This document shows, one piece after another, positions 42,116 to 50,331 of a stretch of 64,000 nt of DNA. How positions within the stretch are numbered: the stretch's first letter is position 1; each line of letters opens with the position of its first letter. The DNA is taken from the NCBI GenBank assembly GCA_910579015.1, contig CAJTRO010000004.1, forward strand, positions 1 to 64,000. The letters run 5' to 3'. Both the position numbers and the translations under genes were made by a program. A model generated the notes under the pieces. The model had not been told where the DNA came from. It was given only the letters and a program-made list of their open reading frames with translations, and did not search any database. Source of the stretch: an uncultured Dorea sp. (lineage in GTDB: Bacteria; Bacillota_A; Clostridia; Lachnospirales; Lachnospiraceae).

Positions 42116-42839
42116 GATCACGATTGAAGAGAAAGTATTATACAAGGAAGATTATCAGGTGCGAATGCTAAAGGCAAATGATCTGGAAGGAATCTTGAAG
42201 ATGGGAGGCAGGGGCGTCAATGAAAGCAGTTATTATGATTATGATGTCAGTGGCAAGATATCCATGAAAGCGATGTTTGAGAGAAGCAAAATCAAAGCAG
42301 ATGACATAAAAATCTTTCTTCGGGATCTGAAAATAGCTGTAAAAGAGGTGGAAACATTTTTACTAAATATTCATTGTATTCTGCTAAAACCGGAATATAT
42401 TTTTTACGAGGAAGGCCGATTTTTCTTTTGTTATTATCCATTGGCAAGACAGGATATGTGGGAGGAATTTCATGTGCTGACAGAGTATTTTGTAAAACAG
42501 GCAGACTATCAGGAGGAAGAGTGTATCAATATGGTGTTCCTGCTCCATAAGAAAACGATGGATGAGAACTATAGTCTGGAGAAGCTGACGGCAGAGTGTA
42601 TGCAGTGTGATGGGAAGACGGAGGAGATATATGAGGAGCCGGACGAGATGGCGGAGGAGGAGCCCCAGGATGCCTATGAGCTGGCGAAGCGGGACTGGAT
42701 TACGGAGCGGGAGATGAACGGAAACATGATGAGGGAGACGGAGAATCTGTGGCTTCCTGTCAAACGGTTTCTGGACAGACACAAAAAGCCAAAATGGGGA
42801 GATTGGGATGGTCTGCACATTGAGGAGGAAGAATTGTAG
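42105..42839 (+). CDS. DUF6382-like protein of the Tad operon
   Basis: A 244-residue cytoplasmic protein that starts at GTG with GGGAGGCGG upstream. The N-terminal 160 residues (EKVLYKEDYQVRMLKANDLEGIL; GKISMKAMFER; LLNIHCILLKPEYIFYEEG) match the DUF6382 pattern seen at the ends of clostridial Tad operons. Many relatives continue into an FHA domain; here the C-terminus is only an acidic tail, so a phosphopeptide-binding module is missing. That comparison is from memory of the family. Confidence 0.7.
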   Translation: MERKITIEEKVLYKEDYQVRMLKANDLEGILKMGGRGVNESSYYDYDVSGKISMKAMFERSKIKADDIKIFLRDLKIAVKEVETFLLNIHCILLKPEYIFYEEGRFFFCYYPLARQDMWEEFHVLTEYFVKQADYQEEECINMVFLLHKKTMDENYSLEKLTAECMQCDGKTEEIYEEPDEMAEEEPQDAYELAKRDWITEREMNGNMMRETENLWLPVKRFLDRHKKPKWGDWDGLHIEEEEL

Positions 42840-42935
42840 GGTTAATAGAAAAATATTGCAATAAAGGTTACTATCCCGGGGGAAATATGATATACTTATT
42901 CTGGAAATAAATACTTTAAAGGTGAAACGTAATAC

Positions 42936-43550
42936 ATGAGAATGAATAAAGTGAATGCGCCTTGTACTATATTGCTGGCGGCAATGAATGTGATTGTATT
43001 CATAGTACTCACGTCCCGGGGAATGACAGAAGACGGAGCTTTCTTGTTAGAGCATGGGGCGATGTATGTTTTGAATGTCACAGAACAGGGAGAGTATTAT
43101 CGACTGTTTACCAGTATGTTTCTTCATTTTGGATTTGAACATCTGATGAATAATATGGTTGTACTGGTATTGATTGGCTGGAATCTGGAGATGGAGATCG
43201 GGAAGGTGAAGTATCTGATCATCTATCTCTTAAGTGGCCTGGGAGGGAATCTTCTGTCAGCCTGGTGGGAAATCCAAACAGCCGATTATGCCATATCGGC
43301 AGGAGCATCCGGTGCAGTCTTTGGACTGATCGGCACACTGTTATATGTGGCAATACGGAATCACGGGCGTGTTGGTGAGATATCCGGAAGAGGCATCGTC
43401 TTTATGATCATTGTCAGCCTGTACTACGGATTCACCAGCAGCGGCGTAGATAATATGGCACATATCGGCGGTCTGGTCACAGGATTCCTGTTAGGTGTCC
43501 TGCTGTATTGGAAGTATAACCGTAAAGACGGAACCTTTGCCCAAAGTTGA
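42936..43550 (+). CDS. Rhomboid intramembrane serine protease
   Basis: A 204-residue rhomboid with six hydrophobic segments. The catalytic dyad is Ser125 (GASGAVFG) and His176 (DNMAHIGGL). HFGFEHLMNNM carries the conserved His/Asn of the oxyanion region. The substrate is unknown. It follows the Tad operon by about 100 bases and has its own upstream sequence. Its last 60 bases overlap, on the opposite strand, the 3' end of the histidine kinase gene. Confidence 0.92.
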   Translation: MRMNKVNAPCTILLAAMNVIVFIVLTSRGMTEDGAFLLEHGAMYVLNVTEQGEYYRLFTSMFLHFGFEHLMNNMVVLVLIGWNLEMEIGKVKYLIIYLLSGLGGNLLSAWWEIQTADYAISAGASGAVFGLIGTLLYVAIRNHGRVGEISGRGIVFMIIVSLYYGFTSSGVDNMAHIGGLVTGFLLGVLLYWKYNRKDGTFAQS

Positions 43551-44243
43551 TTCTACGTTAAGCGAACCATTGTGGGCATTTATGATTCGTCTGGCGATTG
43601 CCAGACCAAGGCCGGTTCCGTTCACCTTGTGTGTAACGAAGGGATCGAAGATTGAACCGATATCTTCGGCTCTGATCCCGGATCCGTTATCCATGATAAG
43701 AAAACGGACTGTTCTGTCGGTACATTCTGTATGTAAGCCGATTGCGGGATATTCCAGGTCAGGGCAGGCAAGGAGCGCATCCTTTGCATTACCCAGAAGA
43801 TTCAGGAGCAGCTGCCGGATCTTGATTGGATCCATGGTAACAGATGGAATATCAGGTGTTATTCTGGACGTGAATTCAATGTTCGTATCCAGAATAGAAG
43901 CGGCAAAAGACAGAACAAGTGTCTCAAGGAATGGTACAGTATCAACAGCAGAAAGATGCAGGCATTCTCCATTGTTGTAAGTGGAGAGCTCCTCCAGTAG
44001 TTGAGTCATGTACTCAATATCCTGGCGCATGGATTTCCAGTGTCGGAAATCCCGTACTTCTCTGTGCTGTGATTCTATCATTTGTAAGGTACTGTAAATA
44101 AGTGTCAGCGGATTGCGGATTTCATGGCTGATCGTACTGATCTCAGTCTTGTGTGATTCGAGAAGTCTGGTGAGAAGCTCCTTTTTCTCAGGACTTTCTT
44201 TCATAATTTGTTGTAATTTGTCATAATCTGTCGCTGTAAACAT
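43491..44243 (-). CDS. Soluble sensor histidine kinase
   Basis: A 250-residue kinase without membrane segments or a clear sensor domain. HisKA has STISHEIRNPLTLIYSTLQ (phospho-acceptor His). The HATPase domain shows the N box (LLNLLGNAKDAL), G1 (DNGSGI), F box (IFDPFVTHK) and G2 (GTGLGLAI). No response regulator gene is adjacent, so it is an orphan. The 3' end overlaps the convergent rhomboid gene by 60 bases. Confidence 0.9.
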   Translation of the reverse strand: MFTATDYDKLQQIMKESPEKKELLTRLLESHKTEISTISHEIRNPLTLIYSTLQMIESQHREVRDFRHWKSMRQDIEYMTQLLEELSTYNNGECLHLSAVDTVPFLETLVLSFAASILDTNIEFTSRITPDIPSVTMDPIKIRQLLLNLLGNAKDALLACPDLEYPAIGLHTECTDRTVRFLIMDNGSGIRAEDIGSIFDPFVTHKVNGTGLGLAIARRIINAHNGSLNVESTLGKGSVFTVILPIQQDT

Positions 44244-44330
44244 AGTATCTACCGCCCTTTCTGATGTATCAGTTTAGCATTGGCGGATGAAATAATCAAT
44301 TGTTATTTTCAAGAAAGAGAGAGGATAGTT

Positions 44331-44732
44331 ATGAAAGATGAAAATTGTATATTCTGTAAACTTGCAAATGGTGATATACCTACGGCTACATTGTATGAGG
44401 ATGAAGATTTCAGAGTGATTCTGGATGCAAGTCCGGCTTCGAAGGGACATGCGCTGATCATTCCGAAGGAGCATTATGCCAATCTATATGAACTTAGTGA
44501 TGAACTTGCGTCAAAGGTTCTGGTCCTGGCGAAGAAGATGATTACGAAGCTCACTGATATCCTGGGATGCGATGGATATAATATCGTTCAGAACAACGGA
44601 GAGGCAGCAGGCCAGACTGTCTTTCATTTTCATCTGCATATGATTCCCAAAGACGACGGTGTTGGGCTAGGATGGAAGATGGGAGAATTAACAGAAGAGG
44701 ATAAAGGTGAGTTACTCTCTAAGATAAAATAG
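44331..44732 (+). CDS. HIT-family nucleotide hydrolase
   Basis: A 133-residue HIT protein. Family features are the zinc-ligand-like ENCIFCKLANGDIP at the start and the triad HFHLHMIP near residue 97. Such enzymes hydrolyse adenylated or other nucleotide conjugates. I chose ATG 44331 with GAGAGGATAG upstream rather than the longer frame from 44280. The sigma-factor gene follows 24 bases later and may be cotranscribed. Confidence 0.92.
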   Translation: MKDENCIFCKLANGDIPTATLYEDEDFRVILDASPASKGHALIIPKEHYANLYELSDELASKVLVLAKKMITKLTDILGCDGYNIVQNNGEAAGQTVFHFHLHMIPKDDGVGLGWKMGELTEEDKGELLSKIK

Positions 44733-44755
44733 TACGGAAGCGAAGGAAAAAGTGA

Positions 44756-45316
44756 GTGGAAGCCGAGACAACAGGAAAAAGGGACTTTGATAAGATTTAT
44801 GACGCGAACGTGGGTAATGTCTATAGAGTGGCAATAAAATATGCGGAGAATGAACATGAGGCGGACGAAATTGTACAAAGCGTTTTTCTGAAGTTATATA
44901 CAAATATGGATAACATTAATCTCGCGGCGGTCAGAAAATGGCTGGTTATGACAACTAAGTACAAGGCGTTGAACCTTAAAAGAGATAAGAAGCGTGAATA
45001 TCTGGTAGACGAGTTGACAGGAGAGGCAGAGGTGCGTCTTTCGGAATCAGTGGAAAGTCCTGAGGAGATATTTTTGAGAAATACAAAAGAAAGACAATTC
45101 AGAGAACTAAAGGAAGATATATTCGCGGCGCTTTATAAGAAGAGTGAGAGATGGTACGATGCTGTTACGATCACGTATATTCTGGGAAAGCCGCAAAAAG
45201 AGGTTGCAGAGAATATGGATGTGTCATTGGAAGTACTGCAAGGCATATTGTATCGGGCAAGACAATGGATCAGGGAGACCTTTGCGGAAGAATATGCCCA
45301 TGCGAATGAAGAATAA
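44756..45316 (+). CDS. ECF-like sigma-70 family factor
   Basis: A 186-residue protein with region 2 (YDANVGNVYRVAIKYAENEHEADEIVQSVFLKLY) and a region 4 helix-turn-helix (VTITYILGKPQKEVAENMDVSLEVLQGILYRARQWI). The region 4 helix is less conserved than in classical ECF factors. The start is GTG. No anti-sigma gene is directly adjacent; a membrane protein of that general form is encoded at 46654 beyond murG. Confidence 0.82.
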   Translation: MEAETTGKRDFDKIYDANVGNVYRVAIKYAENEHEADEIVQSVFLKLYTNMDNINLAAVRKWLVMTTKYKALNLKRDKKREYLVDELTGEAEVRLSESVESPEEIFLRNTKERQFRELKEDIFAALYKKSERWYDAVTITYILGKPQKEVAENMDVSLEVLQGILYRARQWIRETFAEEYAHANEE

Positions 45317-45344
45317 AACAGGTGCCAGTGCTGACACCTGTTTT
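45315..45344. terminator. Bidirectional terminator
   Basis: AAAACAGGTG pairs perfectly with CACCTGTTTT around a ten-base loop between the convergent sigma-factor and murG genes. T-runs exist in both directions. Confidence 0.85.
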
Positions 45345-45356
45345 CTGTATGAATGG

Positions 45357-46424
45357 TTATTTGTTGACAGCAGTTTCAATCAGATCAATGATGGTGTCGA
45401 TTGAATTCTGCTGGGGAGAGTTCTTCATGTTATCTATATAAGTATGACGTTTCTCGTACAGTGTCGAAATGGAACGAAGCAGAGCATCTTTACTCAACTC
45501 TTCCTCTTCCAGAACCACACTGTAACCCTGGCGTTCAAATGAACGGGCATTAAGAATCTGATCGCCCCGGCTTGCATTAGCAGACAGAGGAATCAGAAGG
45601 TTTGGCTTGTGAAGTGCAAGCAGTTCGCAGATGGCGTTAGCACCAGCTCTGGAGATTACGAGGTCTGTCAGTGCGAAAAGGTCTTTGAGTTCCTCTTTGA
45701 CATATTCGAACTGCGCATAGCCGTTAAGAGCTTGCAGAGATTTGTCAAGCTTGCCTTTTCCGCAGAGATGAACGATCTGGAAGGTCTCAAGAAGCTCCGG
45801 AAGAATACCTCGCACGGCATCATTGACAGCGACAGAGCCGAGGCTTCCGCCGACTACCATGATCACAGGCTTATCAGACTTAAAACCAAGGAATTCCTTT
45901 GCTTTATATTTATCACCGGTCAATAATTCCTGACGGATGGGAGAACCTGTCAAGACAGCTTTCCCTTCGGGAAGATGTCCCAAGGTCTCCGGGAAATTAC
46001 AGCAAACCTTGGCCGCGGAAGGAATGGACAGCTTGTTCGCGAGACCGGGAGTCATATCGGACTCATGAATGATTGTTGGAACATGGCGCCCCTTGCCAGC
46101 AAGTACAACAGGAACGGAAACAAAGCCTCCCTTAGAGAAGATAACGTCGGGTTTCAGTATCTTTACCAGCTTCCTGGCTTCACCAAGCCCCTTGATTACC
46201 CGGAATGGATCGGTAAAGTTCTGGATACTGAAGTAACGGCGTAATTTTCCGGAGGAGATTCCGTGATAAGGAATTCCAAACTGTTCAATCAATTCTTTTT
46301 CGATGCCATTATAAGAACCGATATAGTGGACATCGTACTGTAATTCTTTGAGCCGGGGCAATAGGGCTATGTTAGGTGTTACGTGACCTGCGGTGCCGCC
46401 GCCAGTTAAGATAATGCGTTTCAT
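45357..46424 (-). CDS. murG: MurG, lipid II-forming GlcNAc transferase
   Basis: A 355-residue MurG. It transfers GlcNAc from UDP-GlcNAc to lipid I to give lipid II on the inner membrane face. Visible motifs are GGGTAGHVTPNIAL, SKGGFVSVPVVLAG, HESDMTPGLANK and the C-terminal VISRAGANAICELLALHKPNLLIPL. The start is ATG 46424 with GGAGG upstream. It is apart from the division-cluster genes it often accompanies, so it may be a second copy or a scattered arrangement. Confidence 0.95.
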   Translation of the reverse strand: MKRIILTGGGTAGHVTPNIALLPRLKELQYDVHYIGSYNGIEKELIEQFGIPYHGISSGKLRRYFSIQNFTDPFRVIKGLGEARKLVKILKPDVIFSKGGFVSVPVVLAGKGRHVPTIIHESDMTPGLANKLSIPSAAKVCCNFPETLGHLPEGKAVLTGSPIRQELLTGDKYKAKEFLGFKSDKPVIMVVGGSLGSVAVNDAVRGILPELLETFQIVHLCGKGKLDKSLQALNGYAQFEYVKEELKDLFALTDLVISRAGANAICELLALHKPNLLIPLSANASRGDQILNARSFERQGYSVVLEEEELSKDALLRSISTLYEKRHTYIDNMKNSPQQNSIDTIIDLIETAVNK

Positions 46425-46653
46425 AATAACCTCCCGATTTTGATAAAGCATACCCGCTCGGACATCCCGTAGTGCGTGCGCCTGCCCGGCAGGCGGATAT
46501 CGTCCGGCAGAGTATAGAAGATATGTGCATATGGAATATTATAGCATATGGTTATAATTATATTACACGTTTAAGAGCGATTTGGTCAAGAGAAAGAAGA
46601 ATATTTCGGTAAAGCAATTGTGAAAGCACTTTAAACTAACTACAAGGGGAACT
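46425..46653. other. Divergent intergenic region between murG and the membrane protein gene
   Basis: It contains a GC-rich hairpin GCCTGC-CCG-GCAGGC at about 46490-46504 in the murG leader and AT-rich sequence toward the other gene. No gene or clear promoter pair could be fixed. Confidence 0.45.
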
Positions 46654-47634
46654 ATGATGAAGGAATATATGGATCAGTTGGAACAAAAGATACGGGAAGA
46701 ATTCGATAGAATTGCCAAAGAAGAAGAGAATGCTCTTCAGAATAGCGGCGGCTTCATCATGCCGGAGTGGAAGAAAGAGGAGCTGTATACGGCTATCAGG
46801 GAAAAGGCCGGGGAGAGCGGGAATTCAAGCGGGGAGACTAGTGGGGATGTACAGAGTGCGGATGTGGCTGAGATGTCGGGAGAGGATAGAGGAGAGTTAG
46901 CGCTTGCAGATACTGCCGTGGCAGGCAGAGGGGCAGGAGCAGGAAGAAGAAATCTTTATGCAGAATTGTCAGAAGAAGACATAAGAGCTCTGGAGCTTGG
47001 GCGGAAGATTCTGGAGCAGGAAGCGCATAAGGGAATTCGGGGAACGGTGTTGAAGAAGAAAAAGAGAGGGCGGGTGTATATCGGGCTTGTGGCCGCGTTG
47101 GTGTCGGCCTTGGCGATTGGTGTGACTAGTTTGGGGGGAGCAGAGAGAGTTATTATGATGGTGACACAGATGGTTGGGGATAGGGAGGTTGAGAAAATTA
47201 ATTCTAGTGACGAGAATTTAGTTATGGGTAGGGAAAATGAAGAAGAGGCATATCAAAAGGTAAGTGAGGAATTTGGCGTTGAACCAGTAAGGATTATGTA
47301 TAAAACAAACAAAATGGAATTTGAAAAAATGGAGTTTGATGAAAAAACTCAGACTGCTGAATTATACTATAAATATGACAAAAGTAGGGTGGCATTTTGG
47401 ATTAATGCTTCTTATGTGGATACATCTTGGGGGATTGATGTAGAGGATAAGATAATAGACGAGACCGAAACGGTAATAAGAGGGTGTAAGATTGGTATAA
47501 AAAAATATAATGTTTCCAAGTCAAATATACATAAGTATTCTGCAAAATTTGAATATAGGGGATTGGAATATTATTTAATAGGTGTATTGGAAGAGGAAGA
47601 CTTTTATAATATTATAGAAAATTTATTTTTTTAG
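46654..47634 (+). CDS. Membrane protein of anti-sigma / DUF4367-like form
   Basis: A 326-residue protein with one membrane span (about residues 141-160). The cytoplasmic N-terminus is helical and acidic with a Gly/Ala-rich linker. The outer C-terminal domain ends KYSAKFEYRGLEYYLIGVLEEEDFYNIIENL, a pattern like the DUF4367 domain of clostridial anti-sigma proteins. It may pair with the sigma factor at 44756, though murG lies between. From about 47200 the sequence turns AT-rich, unlike the 5' half. ATGATG gives two possible starts. Confidence 0.7.
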   Translation: MMKEYMDQLEQKIREEFDRIAKEEENALQNSGGFIMPEWKKEELYTAIREKAGESGNSSGETSGDVQSADVAEMSGEDRGELALADTAVAGRGAGAGRRNLYAELSEEDIRALELGRKILEQEAHKGIRGTVLKKKKRGRVYIGLVAALVSALAIGVTSLGGAERVIMMVTQMVGDREVEKINSSDENLVMGRENEEEAYQKVSEEFGVEPVRIMYKTNKMEFEKMEFDEKTQTAELYYKYDKSRVAFWINASYVDTSWGIDVEDKIIDETETVIRGCKIGIKKYNVSKSNIHKYSAKFEYRGLEYYLIGVLEEEDFYNIIENLFF

Positions 47635-47712
47635 AAGAAATTGCGTCAGATTTTGTAAAGTTATGTGTCTATATAATGAGGGTAAAGGGAAAACGAGATT
47701 GGAGGTGTAGGA

Positions 47713-48189
47713 GTGAAGAACAAAATAATGTCTTTGTGTTGCACATTTATGCTGGTAATAAGCATGCTACTAATATCAGCAAATAATGCAAATGCAGCAT
47801 CAGATGATGTTATTTTAGATGGATCATATTTAACGCATGAAAATGAATCTATTGGTTATGCTACGAAAACGACCAGAGGAGTAGACTTGCTTGCTGGTTA
47901 TTCAAAATGTGTAAAACAAGGTCCAGGGAAGATTTATGCAGGTGGAACGACCATTGCATCGCGTACTGTAGGAAGTGTTCGAATCGGAGTTATTGTAGAA
48001 AGAGCACAAAAAGAAGATACTGCATGGGAGTATTATGATAGTTGGCAAAAAGAGAATCTTAATACAGATCGGGCAGGATCGAACAGGTCTCTACAGGTTG
48101 AGGGCGGATACTATTATCGAGTAAGATGTTTCCATGCCGCTAATGACGATGTTAGCAGTTCTTTCACTGACGGCGTCTACGTAGAATAA
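47713..48189 (+). CDS. Secreted DUF6147-like protein
   Basis: A 158-residue exported protein. A signal peptide ends at ANNANAAS (residue 29). The mature part (LTHENESIGYATKTTRGVDLLAGYSKC; VRIGVIVERAQKEDTAWEYYDSW; GGYYYRVRCFHAAN) follows the DUF6147 pattern of small secreted proteins in clostridia. Start is GTG with GGAGGTGTAGGA upstream. Function is unknown. Base composition is AT-rich, as in the end of the upstream gene, and the two may have arrived together. Confidence 0.75.
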   Translation: MKNKIMSLCCTFMLVISMLLISANNANAASDDVILDGSYLTHENESIGYATKTTRGVDLLAGYSKCVKQGPGKIYAGGTTIASRTVGSVRIGVIVERAQKEDTAWEYYDSWQKENLNTDRAGSNRSLQVEGGYYYRVRCFHAANDDVSSSFTDGVYVE

Positions 48190-48404
48190 CCATAGAGAAC
48201 CATCAAAGTCCAAAGTATAAAAGAGCAGACATACCTAAGAAAAAACAGTAAAAGAAGTACGAGATAGTGTGAATAGCGGTAACAGTAACAGATAACGGTA
48301 ATCAGACAAACTGATTATTAAAAAAACTGAATATTGAAAAAGTAAAAAGCAAGCTAGGACAAAGACAGTCCAAAAAACTAATGAGAGAAAAAATCTAAGG
48401 GAAA

Positions 48405-48547
48405 GTCCGGGGAGATTGTGGGAGGTACTGTCTGCGGTGCAAACAAGGAACTAGAGAATATATTTCGGCCTTACATTTTGAGAAACCGTAGGCTCACGAA
48501 ACGAGTCAAAGTCGTCGCAGACAGTGCCTTCCACAATCTTCCCGGAC
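48405..48547 (+). ncRNA. Long hairpin element, 32-bp stem with G-U pairs
   Basis: Arm 48405-48436 pairs with 48516-48547 over 32 of 32 positions if the plus strand is RNA: 29 Watson-Crick and three G-U pairs. On the minus strand those three become mismatches. The loop is 79 bases. This favours a plus-strand RNA structure or a small foldback element. An open frame that runs through it (48418-48639) has no ribosome binding site. Confidence 0.5.
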
Positions 48548-48582
48548 GAAAAGAAATAAAACAGAATAAAATGTTCTATGGC

Positions 48583-48825
48583 TTATTGATGAATCGCCTG
48601 CTTCAGCGCCTTGGCAAGCTGGTCTGGGCAGGACGTTGATTTGAAGCCACATTTGATTCCTTCTAAACGAGAGATTGCATCATGCACATTCATACCGGCC
48701 ACAAGGCTGGCAACTCCCTGAGTATTTCCGGCACATCCGCCGACAAATTCTACATTCTTAATGATATCTCCATCTACATCCACCTTAATTAACCTTGAAC
48801 AGACACCGGATGGTCTAAATTCCAT
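48583..48825 (-). CDS. TSCPD domain protein (TIGR03905 type)
   Basis: An 80-residue protein. It has GVCSRLIKVDVDGDIIKNVEFVGGCAGNTQGVASLV and the C-terminal CGFKSTSCPDQLAKAL, the two Cys-containing boxes of the TSCPD domain. The stand-alone domain is common in clostridia and resembles the C-terminus of B12-dependent ribonucleotide reductases. GGAGG is found upstream. Function is unknown. Confidence 0.9.
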   Translation of the reverse strand: MEFRPSGVCSRLIKVDVDGDIIKNVEFVGGCAGNTQGVASLVAGMNVHDAISRLEGIKCGFKSTSCPDQLAKALKQAIHQ

Positions 48826-49016
48826 ATCTCTGATCCTCCTTAATATGTACTCATATATTATTTTTATTCTACAGGAATTATAACAGAGAACCCTTCAAAA
48901 TACAATCCATAGAATTTAGATGGTTTGACAGATGAACCACGCTGGGAGTCTGGCGGATGAATATTTTCCGACGAACAGGTATTTCAGAAAAAACAGCAGA
49001 GATTTTCAGCATAAGC

Positions 49017-49051
49017 AGACAAGAGTAGAGGTTGTTGCTCTTGTCTTATTT
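49017..49051 (+). terminator. Terminator-like stem
   Basis: AGACAAGAG pairs with CTCTTGTCT around a 12-base loop, followed by TATTTTAT. The upstream transcript is not evident. Confidence 0.55.
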
Positions 49052-49200
49052 TATGCGCAATTTTCCTAAATGATTAAAGATTAAGAATTCTCTAGTAGTC
49101 TTTGCACACCCCGTGCCGTGAAAATGCACAAAAAATAACAAACTAAAATGTAAATAATATACAATATTATCGCATTTTGAAATATAAAGTCAGAGTTCTA

Positions 49201-49229
49201 TTGACATTAAAAAACAAGTGTGATACTAT
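49201..49229 (+). promoter_or_regulatory. Sigma-A promoter of the sugar operon
   Basis: TTGACA (49201-49206), 17 bases, TACTAT (49224-49229). About 65 bases separate it from the first gene, enough for a regulator site. Confidence 0.65.
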
Positions 49230-49295
49230 TCAGAAAAGAACAAATGAAAAGTAAATGAACAAAAGTTCAAAAAAAGAAGGAAGGAGAGTTTACGA

Positions 49296-50300
49296 ATGAA
49301 ATTATTAGTGACAGCGCCCATGCTTCAGGAATCTCTGGATGAGTTGAAGAGATATTTTGAAGAGATTCACTATTATCCATGGACGCTTAAGGAGGACGGG
49401 AATGGCTATTCGGAGAAGGAGATATCAGCGCTTTTGGAGGAATATCAGCCGGACGCGCTGATCTCGGAGCTGGATGAGCTTACCCGCGTGGTACTCACCG
49501 GTTATGGAAGATTGAAGGTAATCGGGGATTGCAGGGCGAATCCGGCGAATATTGACCTCAATGCGTGTAATGAACTGGGGATTCCCGTTTTATGCACTCC
49601 GGCCAGGAATGCACAGGCGGTTGCGGAGCTTTTGGTGGGGATGCTTATTAACTTTTTCCGAAATGTACAGCCGGCAATTCGGTGGGTTGAGGAAGGGAAC
49701 TGGGTTCCGGGAAATATGCCCTACAGCACATTTATGGGGAATGAGCTGCAAGGAAAGAAGGTTGGATTTGTCGGCTTCGGCGCAGTCGGACAGACGACAG
49801 CCGGTATACTGCACGGGTTCGGATGTGAGATCTCCTTCTATGATCCGTATGTGGATTCGGTAAAGGAGACTTTTTTCAAGAAAGAACTGGAGGAAATTTT
49901 CAGGGAGAGTGATATTGTGTCCGTTCATCTCCCGGTATTGGAGAGTACGAAGGGGATGATAGATGGACGGCTGATCGGGATGATGAAACCGACTTCCGTA
50001 TTTGCAAATTCAGCAAGATCGGCTGTAGTGGTGACAGAAGCGCTTGTGGATGCGCTGGAGCATAACCGGATCAGAGGAGCGGTGCTCGATGTGCTTGATC
50101 ATGAGCCTCCGACAGAGGAGGATCTTAAGATTGCGAAGCTTCCCAATGTTCTGCTGACGCCTCATATAGCAGGGGCATCCAGAGAGGTGTTCCAGCACCA
50201 GTCTCATATTATTACGGAACGGTTCGTTCAATGGATGAAGAAAGAAAATATGGATAAAATAATTTATAATACTGAGGTTCGAAAGAGGCTTCAATCATAA
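49296..50300 (+). CDS. D-isomer-specific 2-hydroxyacid dehydrogenase
   Basis: A 334-residue NAD-dependent dehydrogenase of the SerA/D-lactate dehydrogenase superfamily. The Rossmann motif is VGFVGFGAVGQ (about residues 152-162). Catalytic residues sit in NSARSAVV (Arg), DHEPP (Glu) and LTPHIAGAS (His). The substrate is unknown. As the first gene of a sugar-uptake operon with an aldolase and alcohol dehydrogenase it may reduce or oxidise a two- or three-carbon hydroxyacid made from the sugar. AAGGAAGGAGAG is upstream. Confidence 0.9.
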   Translation: MKLLVTAPMLQESLDELKRYFEEIHYYPWTLKEDGNGYSEKEISALLEEYQPDALISELDELTRVVLTGYGRLKVIGDCRANPANIDLNACNELGIPVLCTPARNAQAVAELLVGMLINFFRNVQPAIRWVEEGNWVPGNMPYSTFMGNELQGKKVGFVGFGAVGQTTAGILHGFGCEISFYDPYVDSVKETFFKKELEEIFRESDIVSVHLPVLESTKGMIDGRLIGMMKPTSVFANSARSAVVVTEALVDALEHNRIRGAVLDVLDHEPPTEEDLKIAKLPNVLLTPHIAGASREVFQHQSHIITERFVQWMKKENMDKIIYNTEVRKRLQS

Positions 50301-50331
50301 ACCGACTAAAAAACAAAAGGAGGAAAATCAA

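Larger units (their letters stand above)
48826..49295. other. Intergenic region before the sugar operon
   Basis: No gene is supported. It holds a terminator-like stem at 49017-49051 and the operon promoter at 49201-49229. The rest is AT-rich with no repeats I could define. Confidence 0.5.

Noticed and set aside
48395..48450. GGGAAAGTCCGGGGAGA resembles the start of an RNase P RNA core
   Set aside because: The other conserved RNase P blocks are missing, and the sequence is explained by the 32-bp hairpin.
48418..48639. 73-codon open frame through the hairpin element
   Set aside because: No ribosome binding site; most of it is one arm and the loop of the hairpin, and it runs antisense into the TSCPD gene.
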